From Catenaria anguillulae PL171 (taxonomy: Eukaryota; Blastocladiomycota; Blastocladiomycetes; Blastocladiales; Catenariaceae): 64,000 bases of DNA. Numbering within the stretch: the first letter of the stretch is position 1; the number at the start of each line of letters is the position of its first letter. The notes beneath the pieces are model-generated. The model had not been told where the DNA came from. It searched no databases and worked only from the letters and a program-made list of their open reading frames with translations. Both the position numbers and the translations under genes were made by a program. Shown one piece after another: positions 1 to 12,269 of this stretch. The stretch covers positions 62,001-126,000 of the forward strand of contig MCFL01000026.1 of NCBI GenBank assembly GCA_002102555.1, written 5' to 3'.

Positions 1-3000
1 ATTCCATACAAGGAGCAGCAGCCAGCCCTGCACCCCCGGCACCGCTGCCCTTGCCTTTGCCTTCACCTTCGCCCGTCGCCACCCTCGCCCGGTCCCTGGC
101 CCTCACCCCGGCAGAAAAACTCAACCTGATCCTCCACCAGACCCTGCTCGTGCTGTCATTCCTGCGCCGAAATGCAAAGTTCTCCGCCACGCCCATGCCC
201 CACCTGTGCCCGTCGCCCTACGCCGGTGCCAACGCCCAAATCGTCGCCACGCTCGACTCGTCCGCCATTGGCGCTCACCACGCTGCATCTTCGCCCGCGT
301 CTGCTCCTGGCCAAGATGGCCCTGGAGCGTCCTCAGTCAACAGCTCTGGCGCACAGTCCACGAGCGTCAACGGATCGCGCGAGCGCGACGACTATCTTGA
401 CCGATGCGCACGCCTGTTTGCGTGGGCGGGCCAACCGCCCGCCGTGCGCGTGTCCACGCCCATCTCGCATTCGCCCAGCATGGACGAAGATGCCCTCTTG
501 TCGGCCGCGGTTACCGGCGGAAACACCCACTTGTCCATTCACGTCGAGACGGCCGCAATGAACAACGGCACCAGTGACCGAGATGATGACGACCAAGCGT
601 CCATTGATGCCACGAGCTTGATCCAATCGGTCGCCGCACAACCTGCCGCGGCTGCCGAATCGGCGCCCTTGCTTGCCTCGGCTGCAGCAGCGGCGGATCT
701 GCCTGAGCAACCGACGACGTCTTCAGCGGCAACCACCGTTCCGCCGTCGCCAGAACCCGGTCAATGTATGTCTGTCTCGGTTTGTTTCTCTGTTGCTGAC
801 TCTTCTCACATTGTGATACACCTCCGAATTCACAGCCGCTGCCACAAAGAAACCCACTCCACAACCCACACAACATCAATCGCACCACATTGCGCTCCCC
901 TGCAACCGTCCTGATCCAAGGATTTGAAGAGCTCCTCAAGCGCCTCACCTCGCTCCCCTCTCCCAGCCACTTGCCTTCACGCATTTCCCCGCTGTTTCTT
1001 GTCACCCCGTTTTTGCGCGTGCTGCAATCGGGCGACGCAACGGGGCCCATCACATCGGCCGTCGTCACGGCCCTGCATCAGCTCATTGCAAACGACGCCA
1101 TTGCCGGGGGCCGCGATTTGGCGCTCGCCGTGTCGTCGCTTGTTTCCACCGTGTACCAGGCAAAGTTTGAAAGCACGGATGCGGCGAGCGACGACTTGGT
1201 CTTGTACAGGATCTTGGATCTGGCCCTGGCGCTTGTCCAGAGTGCACGGCTGAGCAACGTGTTGAGCGACGAAGCCGTGTGCCAAATGTTTGAGTTGGGC
1301 CTGAGCATGTGGATGATGGCGGATGCAAGCGAGTTGGTCAGGCAGCATGCCCTTCGCTTGCTCGAGGCGCTCATGGACTTGGCATTCACGACGCCGCCAC
1401 CTCAGCAGCCCGAGGGCGCGTCGGCAACGCAGGATGCTGCGGCTACGGCGCCCGTGTCGGCAGCGGCCGCCGAAATCTTGCGTGTTCTCGGCACCATTCT
1501 CGCGGGCGACCCGGCTCCCTCGAGCGAATCGTCACTGATCCTGGCACATCACCTCATTCAGCTGCTCGTGTCGCTCCCCTCGCTACCCACTGACATTCAC
1601 GCGTTTATCGTGCAAGCCTACTTGCTCCCGTGCCTCGTCACGCTTGACACGCATCGCACCGTCCCCGCACACGACGCTCGATTCGGCGTGGGCGTCACGG
1701 CGCCTACCTCGCACCATGCGCTGGCACGACCATCAACCAATGTGCTCGTCATGACGTGGACCACCATGCTCAAGATTTGGACTCGCATGTGGCGCGAGCT
1801 CGAGTGCGTGTACGAGCTAGTCCTTGACCAACTGCTGCGCCCGCTTGCTGGGACACCCACGGCCGCCACCGGGTCGGGCTTGGCGGTCGGTGGCGGCGGG
1901 CTGGCATCCAAACCGGGAGCCCCACGGGCGATATCGGGAGCATCCGCCGCGAGCGCCGATTCTGGTACCATCACGGAAGAACCCTGGGACGTCCGACAAG
2001 CACGCTTGCTCATGCTCCGTCAAGTCACTACGTCGCCGTCGTTCCTGCTGACGTTGTGGACAACATGGGACTGTCACGCGGACCGGCCCAATCTGCTCAA
2101 CCGCATTGTCCACTATCACTGCCAGCTGCTTGATGCAACCTCCGTGCCTGGGCTTCCCGCATTTGCCCTCGACTTTTTGCAGTACTACTTGACGTGGCTG
2201 CACGGCATGCCGCACGTGGCTGACGCATCCCTGCGCGCACGTAAAGTACGCAAGGCCCAAGTGCGTGCTGCGGTGGAACTGTTCCGCACTAGTCCCAAGC
2301 AGGCTGTCGAGTACTTGACCAAGAACGCGCTCGTGCCTTTGACGCGTGGTGAGGACAAAGAGCGCGATGCCCAAGTGTTGGCCGCGTTCCTGTTTGATGC
2401 GCCCACCATTGACAAGGCCATGGTGGGTGAGTACATATCCAAACCCGCACATGCGCTGTTGCTTTCCGCGTACATGGCCAGGTTTGATTTCGTGGGGCTG
2501 CGCATGGACCAGGCATTGCGCGCAATGATGCAACGGTTCCGGTTGCCCGGCGAGTCGCAGATGATTGATCGGATTCTCGACACGTTTGCAAAGCACTTCT
2601 TTTCGCAAAATCCAAATCAGACCGAGATTGCAAACATGGACGCCGGGTTCATTTTGGCGTTTAGCATGATCATGCTCAACACGGACCAGCACAACCCGCA
2701 GGTCAGGAATCGCATGGACGTGGACTCGTTTTGCCGCAACTTGCGCGGCTTGAACAACAAGCAGGATTTCCGTCGCGGGTTTTTGGAGGAAGTGTTCAAG
2801 GAGATTCACGAGCGAGAGATTACCGATGTGGTTACGGTCGAAGACCGGTTCGCCAAAGCTGTAGCGGCGGCCGAGGGCAACCAAGAAGCAGCCGTGCCGG
2901 CGGTGCGACTGGATGCCGCGGATACCGAGGCCATGCTCAAGGATGTGTTTGGCGGGATTCTCGAGGGCTTGCTTGCGTGCGCCGAGCCGCGCGTGCTTTC

Positions 3001-5275
3001 GTGCTTGTCACTGCTTGCCCAGATGCACGAGTGTTCCGAGGCGCTGTTGGCAAAGCTGGCAGTCATGTCGAGCTTGACCCCGATTCAGTCGGCTTCGGCA
3101 GCTTCTTTGGCCACCAACTCGGGTGGTGGATCGTCGTCATCGTCGTCGTCGGGCCGCCCGTCGTCATCGTTGGGCAACATCAGAGCGGCGGGGACAGCTT
3201 CACCATTGCCGACGTCTAGTCCAGCAGCACCCGCTGGACGTCCACCAAAGCCCAAGCTCAATCACACACATCTCGTGCTTTTCTTTTCGACCTTGTATCA
3301 TCAGCGCGGCACGCTCACGCCCGCGGCAAAGGAGTATGCCATGCACGCCCTTGCCAACTTGTTTATCCACGACCTGCTGCCCGACTCGCTCATGCACTAC
3401 TTTGACCCGCTTCGCGGGCGGGCAATTCGCATCCCAATTCTCGTTGCTGGATCCACCGCCACCGACACCGATTCGGCACTCGGTGCTCCCTCCACCAACA
3501 CGCTGCACATCCGCAGCGGCCAATGGTGTTGATGGCTCGCGGTCCACGTCGCCCACGGGCTCCATGTCGACTCATCGGCCAGCAACGCCCCACGCGCGGG
3601 CTCGTCGCTCTTTTCCTTCTTCTCGTACATTTCGACCACGTTTGCTGCGCCACCAACGCTCAACGAGGAAGACTTGCTCGTCAAGGACATGCTTGCGCAA
3701 TGCCAGCTCGACGCCGTCATCCTTGCCACGGCCAGGTTGGATCCATGGTCACGTTGGCCAGGACGCATCCGGATTTGGCAGTCTGTTTACCTCGCTCATG
3801 CTGAGCGTGATTGACGCGCATCCCGAGCAAGTGAGCGAGGTCAAGGACGAAATTCGTGCGCATTTGGGTTCGTTGCTTCCCTGGCGCCGCAGCTCGCGGT
3901 GGCCGCCGCCGTCCGCATTGCAGCCCACTGCCCACAACTTTTGGCCGAAGATGCCACGTTTGCCAGTCGGGTTGTTGGTGCAGTGCCCAACTTGCCCGAC
4001 ATGTTGGCCAACTTGGGAGGCTCTTCTTCCACGTCATTGTCGGGCGCATCCACATCGCCTGCGCTTGCGCTTGTTCCCTTTTTGACGCCTGCCCAGTTCA
4101 TTGACGCATTCCGCAAGTCCAAATTGGCCTCGCACGCCGCCCAACTGCTCAATGCCTCATCCACGCACGTTGTTGGCCAGTTATCAGACCACGACATGAA
4201 GGACGTCATCATGGTTATTTACCGCCTTCTTATCCGCGCGAATCAAAGACGCCGTGGCCGACCTAGCATCCGCGGCCCTGTCACCAGCCATGTACGCGCG
4301 TGCGCTGGCGTGTGGCCAAGGCCAAGCCCAAGGGTCTGGGTTTGTCGAGTACCTCAAGCTGTTTGCCGTTGTGGCACTGCATCCGAGCGTGCCCGATGCG
4401 CGGTCGCTCAAGTACGTGGATGCGGCGCTGTTTGGCGCGTACCCTGCCGGCCAGCCGGGCGTGGCCGTGGTGCCGGGACTAGTCCGCGATATGCTTGTGC
4501 CCTCGTGTTGCAGTATCGGGTGCTGGTGAGTGAGGCGGACAAGATGAAGGATCAGGCCGTCGGTGTGCAGGTCAAGCAGAAGTGTTTTGCGGATCAGGCG
4601 AGGGCCGCGGGCTTGGTCGTCAAGTACTTTTTGAGGCGGGTGGGCGAGATGGAGAAGATGGATATGGTCGAGTATGTGTGGGAGATTGTCAGTGGCGCCG
4701 TCGGCGGGTTGGTGACCGGGAGTGCCGCGAATGAGGTTTTGGTACGTACACTTCTTTACAGTGTTGTCCATTGCTGAATTTAACTAATGATGCATGTTGT
4801 CGCCACAGGTTGAAACCGCAGTCCCCACACTTGAAAACGCCGTGCGTGTTCTGCACTCTCTGGGGCTCATGACGGATCCCAAGACGGGCAAACCATCGCA
4901 GCTGTGGAAGATCACCAAGAGCAAGTTGGGCAAGGTTCTTCCAGGATTGGAGGAGAGCTTGTTCCCGTCGTCACCCGCGGGCGGCACTGTCGCCGACGCT
5001 CCACGCTCAACGTCGCCTCGGCCCCAGTCTCCGCCTGTCACAGCTGCGGAGGCGCATGCGGCTCAAGCACAACTACCACTCGGCCCGCGTCACCACCCGT
5101 GCAGGTTTCTCGGCCACCACCGCCAGTCGTTCCTACTCCGCCACCGGTTCAGCAGCAGCAACCGCAGCCTACCCACGCTGTGGTACCGAGTGCTGCGCCT
5201 GCTCCTGCAGCGCCAGCGCAACCCGTGGCTGCTGTCGCAGACGCGTATGCGTCATCCGATGTGCTTGACATTTGA
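1..5275 (+). CDS. GBF1/Gea-type Sec7-domain ARF guanine-nucleotide exchange factor, 5' end outside window
   Basis: Large ARF-GEF that loads Arf1 with GTP at the early Golgi. The frame is open from the first bases, so the true start lies upstream. N-terminal text with FLRRNAKFS and, after an intron ending at 835, a TTGPIT-like segment (DATGPITSAV) resemble the GBF1/Gea DCB and HUS regions. The Sec7 domain lies at about 2293-2830, with the catalytic loop FRLPGESQMIDR, whose Glu is the expected glutamic finger, and LNTDQHNPQVR. A likely intron is 3526-3582; a clear one is 4742-4808, with a CTAAT branch site. The end is a Pro/Gln-rich tail finishing DVLDI. Downstream of Sec7 the coding frame must shift by one base near 3.72, 3.88, 4.24, 4.51 and 5.07 kb although recognisable protein continues, so this half is either decayed or carries sequence indels. 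The family call is firm; the exact protein is not. Confidence 0.88.
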
Positions 5276-5547
5276 TTGACGTTGTTGGGTTGTCAAGTAT
5301 GGTCTCTATGTAGCAATGTTCTTCCTTTTTGTTGATTTCGCATGATACTATACAGCTATACACTATTTCACGTTCATTGCTGTTCTATTTGCCCTTCTGT
5401 AACCATTTCCTTTGTGAGTGTCAAATACGCCTTATCTTTGGCGTCCCACGGGATATCCAGCAAGCCTTGTTTGTCCGAGTGTCGGATGAATCGGGTCACG
5501 GTATGATAGCAACCTGGCACAATCTATTTGAAAACACGACAATCATC

Positions 5548-7050
5548 TTATCCGCAACCAGGATCATCTTCTTGCGGCCCAGCGGAACCCGAGCCAGCTG
5601 CGACCTTCTTGACACGATTCCTTTTGCGTTTGCCAGCTGGGTGCTTCTTGGTCAAACTCTCTGCGCCAGGCACAACCGCTGCAACTTGGGCCGCCTCGTC
5701 CGCATGCTGCTGATCCGTGGATGCGGCCTGCTTTTGCCTGGCCGCCCTGTCCCTCCTGCTGCTTGCTTTGGCGCCCTTTGGCGCCGCTGTGACTTGGTGC
5801 TCCAACTGGTCGTCATGGTCGGCGTCATCGGCCTTTGTTTCCACGTACACTGGCCTGACGGCGAGCCCGGCGTGGAAATATGCACCCGTGCCCACATTGT
5901 CAGCTTGCTCCTCCTTGTTGGTTTGATCCAAAGCGGTCACCCCTTCAAGCGCAACGGACCGACTCTTGACGACCACGCGTCCATTCTCGAGCATGTTCCA
6001 CGCATACTCGTCTGCAAAATCATACCCCTCGTCATCTTGTTCCTCCTCCAAGTCGAGCTCGGCCATGGCCTTGAGCACTGGATCCTCCACCTCCTTTGCG
6101 CGCTCGAGCTCGCCCCTTGCCAAATCCAAATCAAGCTTTATAGCGTCGCCCGATTTCGGACCGGATCCGTGGAGCGCCACTTTGCGGCGCGCAGCATCAA
6201 GTTTGGCGGCGCGGTCACGTTCTGCTTGTGACAACCAAAGTGCGCCCGCACCCTCGTACTGGACATAGTCAGCCTTTGTGTCAATGACAATGGTGCGCTG
6301 GGCAGATGTGGCGTCGTATTCGAGCAGGCGGTCCTGGTTGGCCTTTGCGGCGGCCAACGCGGCATCCTCTTGTTGAAGCGTTGAGGCAGAGGCGGAGGTT
6401 CCCTTGGTGATGCGCTGGGCAAGCGCTTCGAGTTGTTGGGTTGAGGACACCACGGGTGCAGAGCACGTGAAGCACGGGCCGGGACCCTCGGCCAAGCACA
6501 CGATGCGGCCGCATGTCAGGCAGTTGGTCAGCAGGTCGTGCGATTGCGCGTGGCAGTTGCATGGCACGCGGTCTTTGGGTGCAAGCTTGCCCTGTCGGTT
6601 GAGTTTGTCGAATTGCGAGAGGGAGAGTTGTTGCTTACCCTTCTTGGACGACGACGCCGAGGTGGACGCGGTGGCGGAGGAGGTCGGGGCAGCGGGTGGA
6701 GGAGTAGGCTCCCTTGGGGGCGGCGGAGGGGTGGGAGCGATGACGGAAGCATACGAGACGCCCGTGGTGTGTTGTTTGAAGGCAGGAGGTGCGGGCGTGG
6801 GCGTGGGCGCAGGCGGGAAGCGGCGCTGGACAAAGACCTGGATCAGGTCGAGGGCGTGGGGCTCGGACCCGAGCAGGTTAAGCAGGGCGTCGGCGAGGTC
6901 TTGGGGCGAGGCAATGGACTGCAGGTACGGCAAGGTGCCCTGGCGCAGGTCAGCATCGGGGAGCCCCGTGGCGAGGCTGAGCTGGTGGATGACTGGAGTC
7001 CAGTCAACATCAACTTGAATGTCGGAAAGATTGGTGTTGGTGTTGGTCAT
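5548..7050 (-). CDS. ASC-1/TRIP4-type zinc-finger protein (Rqt4-like)
   Basis: A 500-residue single-exon protein. Residues about 164-196 form the C2HC5 zinc finger typical of activating signal cointegrator 1: CNC, then CLTCGRIVC and CFTC, giving regularly spaced Cys/His ligands. The N-terminal ~85 residues are a helical segment; a Pro/Ser-rich linker precedes the finger, and the C-terminus is acidic then strongly basic (KKHPAGKRKRNRVKK). In animals and yeast this family (TRIP4, Rqt4) is part of the helicase complex that splits collided ribosomes, and also a transcription coactivator. I infer the ribosome-rescue role from family only. The C-terminal ASCH domain of animal TRIP4 is not evident, as in yeast Rqt4. 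The start is the first ATG, 321 bp from the divergent start of the FHA/BRCT gene. Confidence 0.82.
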   Translation of the reverse strand: MTNTNTNLSDIQVDVDWTPVIHQLSLATGLPDADLRQGTLPYLQSIASPQDLADALLNLLGSEPHALDLIQVFVQRRFPPAPTPTPAPPAFKQHTTGVSYASVIAPTPPPPPREPTPPPAAPTSSATASTSASSSKKGKQQLSLSQFDKLNRQGKLAPKDRVPCNCHAQSHDLLTNCLTCGRIVCLAEGPGPCFTCSAPVVSSTQQLEALAQRITKGTSASASTLQQEDAALAAAKANQDRLLEYDATSAQRTIVIDTKADYVQYEGAGALWLSQAERDRAAKLDAARRKVALHGSGPKSGDAIKLDLDLARGELERAKEVEDPVLKAMAELDLEEEQDDEGYDFADEYAWNMLENGRVVVKSRSVALEGVTALDQTNKEEQADNVGTGAYFHAGLAVRPVYVETKADDADHDDQLEHQVTAAPKGAKASSRRDRAARQKQAASTDQQHADEAAQVAAVVPGAESLTKKHPAGKRKRNRVKKVAAGSGSAGPQEDDPGCG

Positions 7051-7371
7051 GATGTATTGACCTGTGAGTTGGATGGTGACGGGGAGAGAGTTTGTCAGCG
7101 GGATTGCATCGACTTCTTATTCCTTAACACTGTGGATTAAATACCATTTTCATACATATTGAGTCAACAGTTTACTACATACCATACCATACGGAAGCGA
7201 GTGAGTCACTCGGATGCACCGCAGCCGGAAATGTTTTCGACATCGTTTCTTGATGATAGTTAAAACTATTTATTAATCTTGAGCATTGAGAAATCAACGA
7301 ATACATTACTCAGCAAAAAGTATCCTTTGACATTTGGCAAAAAGCGTTGGCATTTCAACTTCACTTTCAAC
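7051..7371. promoter_or_regulatory. Shared divergent promoter region, Rqt4-like and MDC1-like genes
   Basis: The 321 bp lie between two divergent start codons. They are AT-richer than the flanks and contain an 11-bp palindromic element at 7200-7210. No coding potential is seen. Assignment as promoter is by position only. Confidence 0.5.
7200..7210. promoter_or_regulatory. AGTGAGTCACT palindrome (Gcn4/AP-1-type core)
   Basis: The 11-mer is palindromic around a central G and contains TGAGTCA, the core bound by Gcn4/AP-1 bZIP factors in other fungi. The identical 11-mer recurs at 22021-22031 and 27104-27114, each time by the start of a DNA-metabolism gene. Function is inferred. Confidence 0.4.
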
Positions 7372-10300
7372 ATGACCACCTCACCTTCACCACCGTCACC
7401 GTCACCGTCCCCCTTGCCGCCTGCAAGTCCGTCACGGTCCCACACCGCCGCCCTTGATGATGGCCAGCGCCCAAATCAACCTCGCTTCAGCATCAGGCGA
7501 TAGCACCCTTGCGTTTGGGCACTCCGTCGGCCAAGACAGCTGTAAGGGGGGGCTCGCCGATGTCGATGCCGATGCCGATGATGTTCACCACTCCATCAAA
7601 GGTCAAGATCCCTTTGGCCTGTCTCCCGACACGTCTGCCGCCAGCGTCTCCACGGGACCATTGGGCTCTGGCCTCGGATTCGCCTTTGGCTTCAACAGAA
7701 CACCAATCCAAGCCCCGGTACCAGTCGGCATTCAGAACGACACCCAGGCCTTTGATGTCGAGCCTCCACCTTTTGCACAAGTGTCCGCACGGCCACGGTC
7801 ATGGTCATCCACTCACAATGATGCAGGGGAAGGCGACTTGATGATCATGATGGACGACCATGAGGATGATCCCGACGACTTTCTTCCGCCGATTTTCCAT
7901 CCACGCGACCCTCGCTTTCTGCATCTACTCCCGCTCTCGCCGCCGCCAGACCGCCGCGGTCACCAGTGTCTGGCCCGCAAAGCCCGAATTCAATCCTGAT
8001 ACTCTTCTCACGTTTCCGAGCATGGAAACAGCCAATTCAGCCAAACCGGACGACCCTGAGCCTGAATCTGATCACCATCATCTCATGGATGTGGACGACA
8101 ACCTCCATCGTGCCAGTCTCACAAAAGACCTGGTCTTGACTTCTTCGCCTCCACCTCCACCTGTTCAACCTCCAGGCGCAGCGACCACTATCTCTCGTCC
8201 CGCGCCTCCCATTGAGCAAGTCGCAGCCCCGTCGCCGGCCTCTGATCCCGCTCCCATGACAATGACCAAGTCACTGGAGTTCTGCCGTCGTCGCTGTTCA
8301 CTCTGATCCACCGACCGCCAACGTCTCTGCAACTACCTTTCGTAAGCCTATTCGTTCACCGCCGCTGCAGCCATTTACCACGTCCAAACTTGCTCCCTCG
8401 TCCTCCACGGGACGCAGTGACGGACGCAGCAGCAGCAAAGACCTCACTTCGGTCAATCCAGAGATGCTCTATGACACGCCCGTCTTGGACTTCATGTCGG
8501 ATTCAAGTCACCCGCACATGCCCACGTCGTCACCAATCCCCGAGATTCCAGCGTACTTCATTTCGGATTGAAACCTCTCTTGACATGACCCAAAACTGAC
8601 TTACCGTGTATGCATCTTTTCTTGCTTTCCCCAGCCCGACAAATTTCTCGTCCTGGATAAGCAACCTGAAATCCGTCTCGCTCTGTGTCCTGGATACAAT
8701 GTACTTGGTCTCAAGCCCCAACCTATCACCGGCAGCCAACTGGTCGAGCCACAATACCCTCAGCACATGGTTTATTTACCTTCTCACCTCACCGGCTTCA
8801 GTCGCATCCACGCCGTCATACGTACGTATCTCCCTCTGGGACTCATCCCTATGGTCACATCACTGATCACTCGCAGAATCTCAGATGTGCGCAAAGACGG
8901 CCGTGTATTCATCCACGACAACAGGTCCAAAAACGGCACCACGCTCGATCCGCTCCCCTCTGACCCCAACAAGTTCCGCCGCCTGGCTCCCTACATTGTC
9001 GACCTTGTCAATCCAGGCGAGCACATCCAGCTTGCCAGCCACCGCTTTACCCTCGAATCCACATGCAACACCTTTGCGGCCCCCGCTCCGAAACCTGCCG
9101 CACGCGTCCTCACACGCGCACCAACCGGCTCGAGACCTGCATCTTCGGCGGCCACGTTTGTGGCGCGCGAACCCACGCCGCCCGGGTCACTGACGCCGAC
9201 GCCCGCAAGCGTGGCACGGACACTTTCGTCGTCGTCGGCGTCGTCAAGTGGCGGCGTCGGCGGTGCACCATCTGCCATCCGGCCGGCGGTTCCCTCGTCG
9301 CCTGCGGCACTTGTGGCCGACACGTCCACGGCGGCTCAGCATGGATCCGTTATCAAGTCGTCACCATTCACGTTGTCAGGCACGCGGGCCATTGAGCGAT
9401 TGCGCACAATGTCTAATGACGATCCCGAAATCGAGGCGTTTTTGCGCGACTTGCCGCCCATCACCCGGTTGGAGCGTAAGAGTTCAGGCGGGCTGGCCAG
9501 CAAGTCGCCGGGGCACGTGGACGTTCGTGCCGGGGTTGGGTCCGAGCCGTTGGTTGTGTCGTCGCAAACACAGCGCGTGCCTGGGTCGCAGGTCAATGTC
9601 AATGGGTATGACCTCGACCAAGATCCCTTGGATGATGATGGGGATGACGACATTGGTGGCGGAAAAGGGTTCAGGTCGCCAGGTCTATCGCCCATCTCCC
9701 GCGTAAGCCTTGGTTCCCGTCGCATGCCGGGTCAGGGATCATCTGACATGAACGAGGAGGATAAAGCCGACGACGCTGGCGAGGGAGACGTGGATCTGAT
9801 CCTTCCCCGCCCGCCGTCTGCCAGCCGCCCCAGTAGTGGCGGCTTCGCATCCAGCCTGTTTAGCGCAGCCGCACGTTCTCGATCGACCGCTTCCCCGGCC
9901 ATGCCTCGTCCCGCGCCACTCTTGCACGACAACATTGACGAATCGCTTGACTTGATGGACATGGACCACGCGCAAGACTCGTGCGCAACCACCGTGTCGC
10001 GTCTGCGAATTCACGATGGACCCATGTCCTCGTCCGTATCGCCATTTCCGTCGTCGCCGCTCGCGCCGCCTAAGCGCACGGCTACGGGCGATTCGGCCGT
10101 CGAGCGTACGGCGCTGTCGCCGCCCGTGCCCGCGGGTATGCACCTTCCTCCACCGCCGCAGCTGTTTACTGTGGCGCCGTCGTCTTCGTCTTCCACGTCC
10201 ACGTCCTCGTCGGCTTTGAGGCGCAAGCCCGCGCAGCCAAAGCGCCACTCGAGCTTTTCCGTGTCGTCGCCCGAACCCTCTGACGAGGCGGCCAGCGACA

Positions 10301-11972
10301 TGACCGCCGCAACCACGGCCGCTCCCGTCATGATCACGGCCAAGCCGCCCAAGCCGCGTGCAGCCAGGCAATTGCCCACAGCCAAACGGTCCAAGCCCGT
10401 TATGCCGCTCGCCACCACGGTTCACGTTGACGTTCCACCGGTCGCGCCGCGGGCGCACGCAAAACGCAAACGCCGTGGATCCAGTGCGGCGGCGGCAGCG
10501 GCCGATGCCGACTCGTCGTCCACGGATAACGGCTCGGATTCGAATGCCGATGCGCTCGCGTCCGCGTTGCCGCCAATGAAACGCACACGGACATCAACCG
10601 CGATCACGCCCGCCGATGCCGATGCCAATGCAGACGCTGACACCGATCCAAGTCCCTCGACGCGTTCGCGTTCCGAGCGCAAAGCCAAGGCGATGGCGCG
10701 CAGCACGGCGGGCGAGCAGGCGGCGATCGAGGCGCAGTTTAATGCCAACTTGAAGGTCGAGATGCGCAAAAGGGCCAGGAGTAAAGGACGGAGGATGTCG
10801 AGCGGTGGGCGCAGCAAGGTCGAGGAGGAGATTGAGTCCGAGGACGACGACCAAATGGAGGTGGATGTGCAGCCGCAAGTCAAGAGCACGGGCAAGGCAA
10901 AGACCGCGGCCAAAGATGGGCGCAAGCGCGCGGTCGAGTTGCATGTGGCAACGGATGAGACTGATAACGAGGATAAGATGGACGTGGATGAAGCGCCATC
11001 GGCAGCCGCCACGAGTAACAGCAAGCGGCCCGCTGCCGCTGCAGCAGCCAAGAAGGCTACGCGCAAGTCAAAAGCAAAGGTCACAAAGTCCGAGTCTGCC
11101 GCGTCTGCGCTGTCGACGCCTGCGGCATCCCGTCGCAGTTCAAGTTCCAAATCCGCTGCCATTATCGATCCCGACCAAGACGCGCCCTCGTTCACAGTTT
11201 TGTTTACGGGCGGGTCCAAAGCGGCACACGACGCGGACCGAGCCCTCGTGGCCAAACTAGGTGGTGAAACCACTGATCAGTGGCAAGATGCAAACGTGCT
11301 CATTGTCGACAAGGTTCGGCGTACCGTCAAGTTCCTGTGCTCTCTGGCGTCCGGAATTGACATTGTGTCTCCTGCGTGGCTGGCGGCAAGTAAGAAGGCC
11401 AAGCGGCTCATGCCGACGGACGGGCATGCGTTGGTCGATCGGGAAATGGAGGCAAAGTTTGGATTTTCGTTGAGCCAGAGTATGGAGCGGAGGGGTGCCA
11501 TGATGGAACATGGGGATCGGGTGTTTAGCGGGCTACGATTCTTTGTGTGTTCGGGCACTGTCCCAGCTCTACACGACGTTCGTTTGCTCTCGTCTTCCAT
11601 TTTCCTCTCGTAACATCCGCTTGACTAATCTGAGACCGATTTGGATTTGCACAGATGAAGGAAATCATTGCCGCAGCCGGCGGTTCACTTGTGCACTCGA
11701 TTCCCGGAACCCGCGCAAAGTCTCAAGATGCAGCGGAGCAAGGGCTGGTGGCGATTGCCGGCGACGGCGTTGCAGACGCAGACCAGCGCAAGCGGCTCGC
11801 AGATTTGGGCTATGCGCTCCATTCGGCCGAGTTTGTTTTGTCCGGTGTGCTCAAGCAAGAGCTCGATTGGGAGACACATCGTGTCGGACAGGTCAAGGAG
11901 GAGGATGCGGTGGCCGCGTCGGCGAGTTTTGCGACTGGGAGGACGACAAGGAGAGGCAAGAGGAGTGGGTAG
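7372..11972 (+). CDS. MDC1/Mdb1-like DNA-damage mediator: FHA plus tandem BRCT
   Basis: Long, Ser/Pro/Ala-rich chromatin adaptor. An FHA domain lies at about 8635-9060 (GFSRIHAVI, then FIHDNRSKNGTTL, the phosphothreonine-reading SRxH and NGT signatures), interrupted by intron 8826-8876. About 650 residues of disordered linker with basic patches follow. The C-terminus is a tandem BRCT pair close to MDC1: VLFTGG, RRTVKFLCSLASGI, FGFSLSQS, intron 11578-11654 with a CTAAT branch site (phase 0), MKEIIAAAGGSLV, LSGVLKQE. The TVKFL lysine and LFTG threonine correspond to residues that grip phospho-H2A(X) in MDC1. Role inferred: binding gamma-H2A at breaks, as S. pombe Mdb1 does. The N-terminal 1.2 kb needs frame changes near 7.46, 7.9, 8.28 and 8.55 kb; the start may be 7372 or 7457. 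From about 8.64 kb onward the model is clean. Confidence 0.8.
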
Positions 11973-12269
11973 AGTTGGATGACGGTCACTATTTATTTGT
12001 GTGGTTGCTTTCCCTTGTGGAAATAGTGTGCGCATGAAATCACGTTGAAATCCTTTGGACTGTGCCAACCAGCCAAGTGAATTTCACGTTCGCAGCGCGT
12101 GAGTCAAGCCACCAAGGCGCAATCGAGCCAATTCCCACAAACCGATCTGAGAAGAAAGGATTCAATTGTGAATCTAGAGAGCTCTCTTCCTCACTGCCAT
12201 CGCCAACGATATCGACCTGGTCTACATCGGCAAACGTAAAACATTACATACCGCGGACAAACCGTCATC

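Noticed and set aside
1817-2884. Minus-strand 355-codon frame opposite the ARF-GEF Sec7 region
   Set aside because: The plus strand carries an unmistakable Sec7 domain with its catalytic motif; the antisense frame has no family features.
1-5275. Programmed ribosomal frameshifting as the explanation for the ARF-GEF frame changes
   Set aside because: At least five shifts in both directions without slippery heptamers make recoding implausible compared with indels or decay.
9739-11273. Long minus-strand frames opposite the MDC1-like gene (up to 283 codons)
   Set aside because: They are shadows of a low-complexity Ser/Ala/Asp-rich coding strand; the plus frame contains FHA and BRCT domains.
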